Shown here piece by piece: positions 51,570 through 57,626 of a DNA stretch of 57,626 nt. Location of the stretch: contig JAUHYU010000020.1 in assembly GCA_030426345.1 (NCBI GenBank), forward strand, positions 1 through 57,626, given 5' to 3'. This stretch comes from Bacteroidia bacterium (lineage in GTDB: Bacteria > Bacteroidota > Bacteroidia > Cytophagales > Cyclobacteriaceae). The notes below the pieces were generated by a model. The model was not told where the DNA came from. It did not search any database and saw only the letters and a program-made list of their open reading frames with translations. Position 1 is the first letter of the stretch, and every line of letters begins with the position of its first letter. The translations under genes were made by a program, and so were the position numbers.

Positions 51570-51923
51570 GAGATGGGTATCCTTATTGGTTTTAGAATGC
51601 AAAAAATTTAGGGCACTAATATAACTCTTTACTGCATAAATTATAAAATCCTTAAAAATAACTTATAGACAGCACATAATATCGTTTCAGTTAAGTTGGT
51701 TAAATTCAGATTTCCTACAAGATCGGCGGTTAGATTTACAACGAACATTTGATGTAACAGGATATCTGATATCATCCCATATCAAAAACCACTGTTTATC
51801 CATGATATTATAGCTATAAATCCATGTATATATCCGTTCAAATAATAATATTTGACTTTGACTTATGAATACATTTTCTTGTGACTTAGCTTAGTGAAAT
51901 AATTATGTAAATCAAATCATTGC
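51570..51923. other. Divergent promoter region, no gene
   Basis: This 354-base AT-rich gap separates the minus-strand catabolic operon from the plus-strand ABC gene. On the plus strand TTTG at 51851 and a TACATTTT-like element at 51870 have Bacteroidota promoter-like composition with about 19 bases between starts, 54 bases upstream of the ABC ATG. For the catabolic operon I see no clear promoter. No repeat copy, RNA or gene was recognised. Confidence 0.4.
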
Positions 51924-52646
51924 ATGAGCACGATAATAGAAACTTCAGAGATTGCAAAAATTTATCAAATGGGTACCCAGACAGTAAATGCTTTGCAGTC
52001 CATAACCATGGAAATAAAAAAAGGGGAATATGTTGCTTTTATGGGGCCATCCGGTTCAGGTAAATCCACCTTGATGAATATTGTCGGATGTCTTGACACG
52101 CCTTCCGCTGGAACGTACATCCTTAACAATAAGAATGTCAGCCACATGACTGAGGACGAGTTGGCAGATGTCCGTAACAAAGAAATCGGATTTGTTTTCC
52201 AGACCTTCAACTTATTGCCCCGAGCAACCGCACTTGAAAATGTAGCACTCCCGCTCATTTATGCAGGATACGGCAAAGCCGAAAGAACAGAAAAAGCCCT
52301 TGATAGCCTAGAAAGTGTAGGATTGGCAGACCGAGCCAGTCACAAACCCAACGAACTTTCTGGTGGGCAGCGACAACGTGTAGCCATTGCGAGGGCACTT
52401 GTCAACGACCCAAGTATCATTTTGGCTGATGAGCCGACAGGAAACTTGGATACTAAAACGTCCTATGATATCATGGATTTATTTCACAATCTGCATAAAA
52501 ACGGCAATACCATTATCATGGTAACACATGAGGATGACATTGCACATTATGCACATCGCATTATCCGACTGAGGGATGGTTTAGTAGAAACAGATAAAAT
52601 CAACGATGATATTTTTACGGCAGATAAAATGCGCCAAACAGTTTAG
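51924..52646 (+). CDS. ABC transporter ATPase (MacB/LolD type)
   Basis: Walker [10 protein letters not shown] lies at residues 41-49, the Q loop in [11 protein letters not shown], the signature LSGGQ at 145-149, Walker B IILADE at 165-170 with the following PTGNLD D loop, and the switch His in MVTHEDD. The order and the [15 protein letters not shown] start fit the MacB/LolD/FtsE-like ATPase class that drives membrane proteins with a large periplasmic domain. No permease gene is next to it, so its partner is encoded elsewhere. Downstream genes are unrelated in function. Confidence 0.95.
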   Translation: MSTIIETSEIAKIYQMGTQTVNALQSITMEIKKGEYVAFMGPSGSGKSTLMNIVGCLDTPSAGTYILNNKNVSHMTEDELADVRNKEIGFVFQTFNLLPRATALENVALPLIYAGYGKAERTEKALDSLESVGLADRASHKPNELSGGQRQRVAIARALVNDPSIILADEPTGNLDTKTSYDIMDLFHNLHKNGNTIIMVTHEDDIAHYAHRIIRLRDGLVETDKINDDIFTADKMRQTV

Positions 52647-52789
52647 CCTAATCCAATAGGTCAAAGTAATTTTGATGGATGACCAACAGGTTTTTCCACG
52701 TTTCATTTGTAACTTTGTACGAAAATCGAAGAGTCAATATAAGGGCAATTTTGAGCTCTAATCGTTAGCATTTTCAACAAGTTTTATCA

Positions 52790-53338
52790 ATGAAGATTTA
52801 CACCAAAACAGGCGACAAAGGCCAAACCTCTTTGTATGGAGGAACAAGAGTATCTAAAGACCATGAACGCATCAATGCATATGGTACAATTGATGAACTC
52901 AATTCTTTTATCGGCATGGTGGGCGACCTAGATACTGACAAAGAGAGAGTTTCATTCTTTCGGATTATTCAATCCAGATTATTCACCATAGGCTCTTCTC
53001 TTGCCGCAGAAACAGATCGTACCAAGGACATTAAGCCTGATTTAGAGGAAGAGGATATTCTCGCTTTGGAAAATGCCATTGATGACATGAATGCTTCCTT
53101 GCCCGCTATGAAAAATTTCATACTCCCTGGTGGACATCAGCTTGTTTCAAGTACACATATCGCCCGAACCGTCTGTCGAAGAGCGGAGCGGTTGGTCATT
53201 TCACTGTCCGGACACGAAAATGTTGAGGACATTGTCATTAAATATCTAAACAGACTATCAGATTATCTTTTTGTCTTGGCGAGAAAACAAGGACAAGAAT
53301 TGAAAATCGAAGAAATTCCATGGCGACCCCGAGGATAA
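52790..53338 (+). CDS. Cob(I)yrinic acid a,c-diamide/corrinoid adenosyltransferase, PduO type
   Basis: The N-terminus MKIYTKTGDKGQTSLYGG followed by RVSKDHERINAYGTIDELNS is the ATP-binding signature of PduO/MMAB adenosyltransferases. The helical bundle continues with LPGGHQLVSSTHIARTVCRR and RAERLVISL, with the conserved Arg residues of the active site. It transfers the adenosyl group of ATP to cob(I)alamin to give adenosylcobalamin. The 182-residue length is normal. A TAACTTTG -7-like element lies at 52710-52717, but without a clear partner. Confidence 0.95.
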   Translation: MKIYTKTGDKGQTSLYGGTRVSKDHERINAYGTIDELNSFIGMVGDLDTDKERVSFFRIIQSRLFTIGSSLAAETDRTKDIKPDLEEEDILALENAIDDMNASLPAMKNFILPGGHQLVSSTHIARTVCRRAERLVISLSGHENVEDIVIKYLNRLSDYLFVLARKQGQELKIEEIPWRPRG

Positions 53339-53364
53339 ACCATAGAAGTTGATCCGAATTTTCT

Positions 53365-53372
53365 TACTTTTG
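53365..53372 (+). promoter_or_regulatory. Possible -7 element upstream of ilvE
   Basis: TACTTTTG matches the Bacteroidota -7 consensus TAnnTTTG and lies 30 bases before the ATG at 53402. The -33 TTTG is only poorly represented (GTTG at 53348). It is a tentative call, because this short motif also occurs by chance in AT-rich DNA. Confidence 0.35.
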
Positions 53373-53401
53373 CTAGCCGTTTTTATTACAGCCAAATTGC
53401 A

Positions 53402-54466
53402 ATGTCAAATACCATACAAATAAAAATTCAACCTGCAGAAAAATCAAGACTTGACCTGGTCAACTTTAATCAAATTGAATTTGGCAAGGTCTTTTCTGAC
53501 CATATGTTTATGGCCGATTATTCTGATGGAGAATGGAAAAACTTTAAGATAGTTCCTTATGCTCCCTTGAGTTTCATGCCCGGGTCTTCCATATTCCACT
53601 ATGGTCAATCCGTTTTTGAAGGGATGAAAGCTTACAAAGGGCAAAATGGTGAAATCTCAATTTTTAGACCCGAGATTAATTTTGAACGTATCAATGCTTC
53701 CGCAGAACGGATGTGCATCCCGAAAATACCCAAGGATATTTTTATGGAAGGGCTTACGGAGTTATTGCAGATTGACAAAGGCTGGATTCCGGGGCTGGCT
53801 AATACCTCCTTGTATATACGGCCTTATATTTTTGCAGTGGACGAATATATAGGTATCAAACCATCAGAAAAATACAAATTCATTATTTTTACTTGTCCGG
53901 TAGGGCCTTATTATTCCAAACCTCTAAAAGTAAAAATAGAGCGGAAATATAGTCGTGCAGTCCATGGAGGCACGGGTTATGCCAAGGCCGCAGGCAACTA
54001 TGCAGGTTCGCTTTACCCGGCAAAAATAGCGCAAGAAAATGGATATGATCAGTTGATATGGACAGATGGAGCTACCCATCAAAATATCGAAGAGGCCGGT
54101 ACCATGAACATTATGTTTATGAAAGGGAATACCTTGATCACTGCCGGTACAGGCGATACCGTGCTCAAAGGAATCACTCGGGACAGTGTATTGAAAATCG
54201 CCAAAGAATGGGGCGTTGACATTGAGGAGCGTACGATCTCAGTAGAAGAAATTATTAAAAGCCTTGAGAAAGGGGAAATCACCGAGGCATTCGGAACAGG
54301 GACTGCGGCTACTATCGCCATGATCGAAGTAATCGCTGACGACAACAAGGAATATACACTCCCGCTTCCCGGACCAGATAGTTTTTCTACTAGAATATTT
54401 GATGAGCTGGATCAAATAAAAACTGGTAAAAAAGAAGATCGTCATGGCTGGATTTATACTGTATAA
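53402..54466 (+). CDS. ilvE: Branched-chain amino acid aminotransferase
   Basis: This is a fold-type IV PLP aminotransferase of the eukaryotic/BCAT type. The PLP lysine is Lys195 in GTGYAKAAGNYAGSL. Other signatures are the N-terminal FEGMKAYKG, LYIRPYIFAVDEYIGI and IEEAGTMNIMF and GTGDTVLKGITRDSVL. It transfers amino groups between 2-oxoglutarate and the 2-oxo acids of valine, leucine and isoleucine in the cytosol. Length (354) is typical. It lies 63 bases after the adenosyltransferase gene. Confidence 0.95.
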   Translation: MSNTIQIKIQPAEKSRLDLVNFNQIEFGKVFSDHMFMADYSDGEWKNFKIVPYAPLSFMPGSSIFHYGQSVFEGMKAYKGQNGEISIFRPEINFERINASAERMCIPKIPKDIFMEGLTELLQIDKGWIPGLANTSLYIRPYIFAVDEYIGIKPSEKYKFIIFTCPVGPYYSKPLKVKIERKYSRAVHGGTGYAKAAGNYAGSLYPAKIAQENGYDQLIWTDGATHQNIEEAGTMNIMFMKGNTLITAGTGDTVLKGITRDSVLKIAKEWGVDIEERTISVEEIIKSLEKGEITEAFGTGTAATIAMIEVIADDNKEYTLPLPGPDSFSTRIFDELDQIKTGKKEDRHGWIYTV

Positions 54467-54502
54467 TTGATTATTATGGCCTTCTGATAAGGATTTTCAA
54501 CC

Positions 54503-55021
54503 ATGCCAGCAAGGTCGCCAATCATATTCTTAATTCTTATATTTTTACAATTGGGCATTGTCCAAAGTGTCACAGCGCAAAGGGAATATATAGTGGTAGA
54601 GAAAACACTTTCCAACAAACAAATAAAATACAGTTCGGGAGATAAGATAAGTTATAAACTAGCAGAGGAAGATTTTTTTAGGACGGATCACATTATTGCG
54701 CTAAATGATTCGTCAATTGAATTTCATTATAAACAAATAAAATATGGTGAGATTGCTCAAGTAAATATTAAAGGTCATCGCTTTGGTGGCATGGATTTGA
54801 GCAACATTGGCTCTTATGCCCAAATAGTTGGGATCGGATACATAGCCATAGATCAGTTCAATCAGGTGGTAGTCCGCGGAGAAGATGCGTCTTTTAACGA
54901 AGGAGTTTGGTTGACAGGTGGACTTATTTTTACAGGTGGCACCATCCTGAAATTGGTTAAGCAAAAAAAAGTGAAGCTGGGCGGTAAGTACCGGATCAGA
55001 TATATGAATTTAAATTATTAA
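54503..55021 (+). CDS. Small exported protein of unknown function
   Basis: A signal peptide (PARSPIIFLILIFLQLGIVQ, ending near TAQ) precedes about 145 beta-rich residues (REYIVVEKTLSNKQIKYSSG, DHIIALNDSSIEFHYKQIKY, IGYIAIDQFNQVVVRG). There are one or two short hydrophobic segments (GGLIFTGGTILKL). No family is recognised. It ends 2 bases before the prfB ATG, so it shares a transcript with prfB, though no functional link is evident. Confidence 0.65.
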   Translation: MPARSPIIFLILIFLQLGIVQSVTAQREYIVVEKTLSNKQIKYSSGDKISYKLAEEDFFRTDHIIALNDSSIEFHYKQIKYGEIAQVNIKGHRFGGMDLSNIGSYAQIVGIGYIAIDQFNQVVVRGEDASFNEGVWLTGGLIFTGGTILKLVKQKKVKLGGKYRIRYMNLNY

Positions 55022-55023
55022 TA

Positions 55024-56101
55024 ATGACAACAGATCAATTGAAAGATTTGAAGGCTCGTGTTAGCGCCTTGGGGAGGTATCTTTGACTACGCTAAGAAAA
55101 TAAAAGAAATCGAAGAAGAAGAAGCACTGACAACACAACCAGGGTTTTGGGATGACCCAAAAGAGGCCGAAAAGATGATGAAAGCCATAAAATCGAAGAA
55201 ATTGTGGACCAATAGCTTTTCGGAAGTAAATACTGCTCTTGAAGATCTGGAAACTCTATATGAATTTTACACTGAAGGTGAAGTTGAGGAATCCGAGATA
55301 GACAGCGAGTTTGCAAAAACAACGTTATTGCTTGAAGATCTGGAGTTCAGGAAAATGCTGAGCAGCGAAGAGGATCAGCTCAATGCTGTGATGGAGATTA
55401 ATCCCGGAGCCGGAGGAACAGAAAGTCAGGATTGGGCAGAAATGTTGATGCGCATGTACATCATGTGGGCAGAAAAGAATGACATGAAGGTTCGACAGCT
55501 CAGCTACAACCCGGGTGATACTGCAGGTATTAAGTCGGTAACCTTGGAAATCGAGGGCGACTTTGCCTATGGTTATTTGAAATCTGAAATTGGTGTGCAT
55601 CGCTTGGTGCGGATTTCCCCATTTGATTCCGGAGGCCGAAGGCATACTTCCTTTGCTTCTGTTTATGTGTATCCGCAAATCGACGATACTATTCAGATAG
55701 AAGTAAACCCCGCAGATATTACTTGGGATACTTTTAGATCTGGTGGAGCAGGAGGCCAAAATGTAAACAAGGTAGAAACCGCTGTACGGCTCAGGCACGC
55801 TCCATCCGGATTGATTGTCGAGTGCCAACAAGAGAGATCGCAGCTTCAAAACAAGGAAAAAGCCATGAACTTATTGAAATCACGGCTTTATCAAATTGAA
55901 ATCGAAAAGAAAAATGAAGCCCGGGCAGCTATTGAAAGTTCCAAGATGAAAATCGACTTCGGATCGCAGATCAGGAACTATGTGCTGCATCCTTACAAAT
56001 TGGCAAAAGACAACAGAACTGGCTTAGAAAGATCAGATGTACTCAATGTGCTTGATGGAGATTTGAACGATTTCATCAAAGCATACCTGATGCAAAATTA
56101 A
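55024..56101 (+). CDS. prfB: Peptide chain release factor 2, with programmed +1 frameshift
   Basis: The gene starts at ATG 55024 and meets an in-frame TGA at 55084-55086. The site is GGGGAGG-TAT-CTT-TGA-C: an SD-like GGGGAGG three bases before the CTT slippery codon, the classical RF2 autoregulatory site. After the +1 shift the frame runs from GAC at 55085 to the stop at 56099-56101. Motifs include SPF ([11 protein letters not shown]), which reads the stop codon, and GGQ ([17 protein letters not shown]), which hydrolyses peptidyl-tRNA. When RF2 is scarce, ribosomes pause at TGA and shift. It is followed directly by a 13-bp terminator. Confidence 0.97.
55072..55087 (+). promoter_or_regulatory. 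RF2 recoding site (programmed +1 frameshift)
   Basis: GGGGAGGTATCTTTGAC: an SD-like sequence, 3-base spacer, slippery CTT and TGA stop followed by C, matching the E. coli prfB arrangement (AGGGGG-TAT-CTT-TGA-C). It decides how the gene is read. Confidence 0.95.
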
Positions 56102-56131
56102 AGAGGGATTTAATAATAAATCCCTCTTTTT
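56100..56131 (+). terminator. Strong intrinsic terminator of prfB
   Basis: AAAGAGGGATTTA (56100-56112) and TAAATCCCTCTTT (56117-56129) form a perfect 13-bp stem with an ATAA loop and a T-run end. The stem begins within the prfB stop codon. Confidence 0.93.
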
Positions 56132-56144
56132 GACTTAAAAGTCC

Positions 56145-56175
56145 TTTACATAGAAGGATGCTATTGATACATTTG
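56145..56175 (+). promoter_or_regulatory. Candidate kduI promoter
   Basis: TACATTTG (56168-56175) is a full match to the Bacteroidota -7 consensus TAnnTTTG. TTTA at 56145-56148 is one base off the -33 TTTG at 23 bases spacing (start to start). The ATG of kduI lies 31 bases downstream, and a strong terminator lies just upstream, so an independent promoter is needed here. Confidence 0.5.
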
Positions 56176-56206
56176 TACATATAGGAAACACTAAAAAATC
56201 CATGCT

Positions 56207-57043
56207 ATGTCATTAGAAAACAGATATGCTTGTAGCCCAAATGAGGCCAAAGGTTTTGACACCACCCAACTCAGGGCCAATTTTTTAATCCCGGAATTGA
56301 TGATCAAAGACGAGATCAAAGGTGTTTATTCACATTATGACAGAATGGTCGTGATTGGGGCAGCTCCAGTAAACAAGAGCCTAAAACTGCCAAATTTCCA
56401 TGAATATACGAAGCAAGAAAATTTCCTCGACAGGCGTGAAATCGGAATTATCAACATTGGTGGCACGGGAACTGTCGCTGTAGATGGAAAAGATTATTCT
56501 ATGGAGAATAAGGACTGTTTGTATGTTGGGTTGGGAAATAAAGAAGTTGTTTTTAGCAGCGAGTCTGCATCTGAGCCGGCATTGTTTTATATCAATTCCA
56601 CTCCCGCCCATAAGAATTATCCAACGCAGAAAGCAGCAAAATCAGACGCTAATCCTGTGGAACTCGGCGCTCCGGAAACCTGCAACGAGCGGACCATTTT
56701 TCAATACATCCATTTAAATGGAATTAAAAGTTGCCAATTGGTGATGGGCTTTACAGAATTAAAAATCGGCAGTATTTGGAACACCTTCCCTCCTCACGTT
56801 CACGACCGACGTATGGAAGTGTATTTTTATTTTGATTTGCCGGAAGGCCAAAAGGTATGTCACTTGATGGGGCAACCACACGAAACCAGACATTTATTTG
56901 TCAAAAACCATGAGGCAGTCATTTCGCCGAACTGGTCAATACACTCAGGAGCAGGCACAAGCAACTATAGCTTTATTTGGTCGATGGGTGGTGAAAATAT
57001 GGAATTTACAGATATGGACCCTGTTATCGACATCTTAAAATAA
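56207..57043 (+). CDS. kduI: 5-dehydro-4-deoxy-D-glucuronate isomerase
   Basis: The cupin-type isomerase has the metal set H197, H199 (PPHVHDRR), E204 and H246 (NWSIHSGAG), one residue above the zinc ligands of E. coli KduI (His196, His198, Glu203, His245). It converts 5-keto-4-deoxyuronate, made by pectate or uronate lyases, to 2,5-diketo-3-deoxygluconate. Length (278) is the same as in the family. kduD follows 5 bases later. Confidence 0.97.
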   Translation: MSLENRYACSPNEAKGFDTTQLRANFLIPELMIKDEIKGVYSHYDRMVVIGAAPVNKSLKLPNFHEYTKQENFLDRREIGIINIGGTGTVAVDGKDYSMENKDCLYVGLGNKEVVFSSESASEPALFYINSTPAHKNYPTQKAAKSDANPVELGAPETCNERTIFQYIHLNGIKSCQLVMGFTELKIGSIWNTFPPHVHDRRMEVYFYFDLPEGQKVCHLMGQPHETRHLFVKNHEAVISPNWSIHSGAGTSNYSFIWSMGGENMEFTDMDPVIDILK

Positions 57044-57048
57044 TTGAT

Positions 57049-57626
57049 ATGTCTTTGGAATTATTTGACCTAAAAGGAAAAACGGCCCTCATCACCGGGG
57101 GTACACACGGACTAGGAATGTCGATCGCCATGGGTTTGGGCAAAGCTGGTGCTAGGTTGGTGATCAATGGCCATACTCCAGCCAAGATGGAGGAAGCACT
57201 GAAAACATATCAAGATGCTGGTCTTAAGGCTTCTGGATATTTGTTCGATGTGTCGAATGAAAAGGAAGTGATAGAGAGCATTGCCAAAATAGAAAAGGAA
57301 GTTGGTCTCATCGATATTTTGGTCAATAATGCCGGGATCATCAAGCGGGTTCCTTTGGAGGAAATGAGTGTGGAGGATTTCACGCAAGTGATCAACATCG
57401 ATCTTGTCGCACCATTTATCATGGCCAAGCATGTCGTTAAGGGTATGATCGAGCGTGGCAACGGCAAGATCATCAACATGTGCTCAATGATGAGTGAACT
57501 GGGTAGAAATACTGTCGGGGCTTATGCGGCAGCCAAAGGCGGCCTGAAAATGCTGACGCAAAATATGGCGACAGAGTGGGCCAAACACAATATTCAAATC
57601 AACGGCATTGGCCCCGGATATTTTGC
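57049..57626 (+). CDS. kduD: 2-dehydro-3-deoxy-D-gluconate 5-dehydrogenase, partial (right edge)
   Basis: ATG at 57049 (MSLELFDLKGKTALITGG) starts a short-chain dehydrogenase. TGGTHGLG is the NAD-binding glycine motif, NNAG lies after the fourth strand, the catalytic Ser is in MCSMMS and Tyr-x3-Lys in AYAAAKGG. The frame runs out at the window edge after 192 codons, about three-quarters of the normal length. It reduces 2,5-diketo-3-deoxygluconate to 2-keto-3-deoxygluconate. The adjacent kduI gene supports this over other SDRs. Confidence 0.92.
   Translation, partial: MSLELFDLKGKTALITGGTHGLGMSIAMGLGKAGARLVINGHTPAKMEEALKTYQDAGLKASGYLFDVSNEKEVIESIAKIEKEVGLIDILVNNAGIIKRVPLEEMSVEDFTQVINIDLVAPFIMAKHVVKGMIERGNGKIINMCSMMSELGRNTVGAYAAAKGGLKMLTQNMATEWAKHNIQINGIGPGYF

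Noticed and set aside
55325-55849. A 174-codon minus-strand frame
   Set aside because: It is antisense to prfB, which is certain.
1-57626. CRISPR arrays, tRNA or rRNA genes, insertion sequences, phage genes, integrases
   Set aside because: No regularly spaced direct repeats, no tRNA-like cloverleaf sequence and no transposase or integrase motif were noticed by reading. tRNAscan or Infernal was not run, so short RNAs could have been missed.

Overview
The window is an AT-rich chromosomal segment from a member of the Bacteroidota, most likely Cytophagales (Cyclobacteriaceae-like; this rank is inferred from gene content, not computed). The evidence is a SusC/SusD pair with a FecR/FecI-type sigma-anti-sigma pair, many secreted proteins and lipoproteins with Bacteroidota-type signals, a DUF2723 membrane glycosyltransferase, and an RF2 gene with the classical programmed +1 frameshift. 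No rRNA, tRNA, CRISPR array, insertion sequence or phage gene was seen.

Layout. 1-326: 3' end of a class III aminotransferase. 426-3326: secreted protein of unknown function, then a polysaccharide deacetylase and esterase pair. 3703-6064: OB-fold protein, YceI protein, a frame-disrupted thioredoxin, a peroxiredoxin relic and a DinB-like protein. 6132-10741: a redox cluster in which both an FMN/3Fe-4S glutamate-synthase-type enzyme and a pyruvate-oxidase-like ThDP enzyme carry a fused N-terminal Rieske domain, with an uncharacterised protein between them. 10922-15798 (minus): DUF2721-like protein, MMPL/RND exporter, two small proteins (one possibly a permuted papain-like hydrolase), anti-sigma factor and ECF sigma factor. 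15949-28758 (minus): a polysaccharide utilisation locus in the transcriptional order sigma, FecR, SusC with STN domain, SusD, DUF6067-like glycosidase, large lipoprotein with glycosidase-like features. 29035-34237: two-component system divergent from a DUF2723 protein. 34295-37452 (minus): beta-propeller lipoprotein, CehA/McbA-like metallohydrolase, small membrane protein. 37503-39270: a decayed duplicate of an oxidoreductase 3' end and a barrel-like secreted protein. 39538-51569 (minus): a ten-gene sugar-catabolic operon (c-type cytochrome lipoprotein, FG-GAP protein, DUF1080 hydrolase, D-tagatose/D-psicose 3-epimerase-like enzyme, DUF4432 epimerase, mannose-6-phosphate-isomerase-like cupin, two TIM-barrel isomerases, alpha/beta hydrolase, Gfo/Idh/MocA oxidoreductase). 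51924-56101: ABC ATPase, cobalamin adenosyltransferase, BCAA aminotransferase, a small exported protein and prfB. 56207-57626: kduI and partial kduD.

How it fits together. The PUL should import a glycan under control of its own trans-envelope sigma switch. The ten-gene operon has the composition expected for oxidative (3-keto) glycoside breakdown: Gfo/Idh/MocA oxidation, DUF1080 keto-glycoside cleavage and several keto-sugar isomerases. KduI/KduD process unsaturated uronates. The substrates cannot be read from the sequence.

Most unusual signals: a textbook H-type pseudoknot in the susC leader, whose opposite strand reads as an intrinsic terminator (26771-26823); a dispersed half-palindromic repeat family, one copy of which supplies the start codon of the DUF2723 gene; the paired Rieske fusions; a prfB-like CTT-TAA shift site in the broken thioredoxin gene; and a decayed duplication flanking the 495-residue gene.
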